Assembly (NCBI RefSeq): GCF_014898055.3
Contig: NW_023601543.1
Coordinates: 8,736,440-8,800,439, forward strand
Source: Talpa occidentalis
Lineage: Eukaryota; Chordata; Mammalia; Eulipotyphla; Talpidae
Direction: 5' to 3'
DNA: 64,000 nt
Each line of letters begins with the position of its first letter. Position 1 is the stretch's first letter. Both the position numbers and the translations under genes were made by a program. Positions 63,812 to 64,000 of the stretch are shown in pieces. Below the pieces are notes generated by a model. That model was not told the origin of the DNA and did no database searches. It saw only the letters and a list, made by a program, of their open reading frames with translations.

Positions 63812-64000
63812 TTATTTTTTTTTTTTTTTGGTTTTTTTTTTTTTAATCTTAAATTTTATTTTTATATTCCCCCATACAATTGCAAACGCCCCATTCTGAC
63901 CCCAATCCTTCCCCTCCCGCCCCCCCCCCCCCAAAAAGTGTCTCTGGTTCATAGTTTTTTGTTGATTTTGATTTTCACTTTCTTATATTCATTTTCCTGG
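63812..64000 (-). mobile_element. Young L1 3' UTR, running off the window
   Basis: T-rich tail, TTTATTTTTATATTCCCCCA, TACAATTGCAAACGCCCCAT, a C14 run within CCCCTCCCGCCCCCC, then GTGTCTCTGGTTCATAG and GTTGATTTTGATTTTCACTT. Same 3' UTR as at 34.3 and 48.5 kb. ORF2 presumably follows beyond the right edge. Confidence 0.9.

Overview
This is nuclear DNA from a placental mammal. The evidence is the repeat content: about two dozen MIR fragments, L2 ends, MER20, a MER2/Tigger-like element, two MLT1-type MaLR LTRs and many old and young L1 pieces. On top of these lies a tRNA-derived SINE family that I cannot match to the primate, rodent, carnivore, cetartiodactyl, horse, bat or shrew SINEs I know. 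The young L1s also have a 3' UTR I do not recognise. A laurasiatherian outside the commonly sequenced groups, for example an insectivore such as a mole, or a pangolin, is my best guess, with low confidence.

I find no protein-coding gene, exon, functional RNA gene or CpG island that I can support. The longest open frames (about 140 to 176 codons) are of the size expected by chance in 64 kb of six-frame sequence, and most overlap repeats or low-complexity tracts. The only recognisable coding matter is broken L1 ORF2. The window is best read as intergenic or deep-intronic DNA.

Layout. 1-9 kb: hAT and MIR remnants, two older-subfamily SINEs, MER20, and a (CCCT)n tract. 9-19 kb: MIRs, L2, old L1 3' ends, a young-subfamily SINE, a 250-bp polypyrimidine tract, and at 18.95 kb a perfect 29-bp-stem hairpin. 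19-30 kb: L1 3' ends, an old L1 carrying both a Tigger-like element and a SINE, a repeat-poor block at 27.5-28.3 kb, a MIR with an exact 46-bp tandem duplication, and a SINE. 30-39 kb: a head-only SINE inside a MIR, a 324-bp solo LTR with a 5-bp target duplication, a young L1 end, and an old L1 ORF2 split by about 1.6 kb of other sequence and ending in a fold-back. 39-49 kb: a second head-only SINE with a (CA)n tail, further L1 pieces, a 57-bp retroposed scrap with two A tails, and a complete short young L1 insertion. 49-64 kb: paired MIRs, MLT1 LTRs, a MIR split by a SINE, L2, a hAT remnant, a SINE, a repeat-poor block at 59.9-61.4 kb, and a young L1 running off the end.

No genes act together here. 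The coherent system is retrotransposition: L1 supplies the machinery, and the SINEs and small inserts carry A-rich tails and target-site duplications consistent with L1 mobilisation. The most novel items are the SINE family with its 100-bp head-only derivative, the perfect hairpin, the solo LTR and the tiny double-tailed insert. Several repeat-poor, AT-rich stretches with homeodomain-like TAATTA sites could be conserved regulatory DNA, which can only be settled by cross-species alignment.
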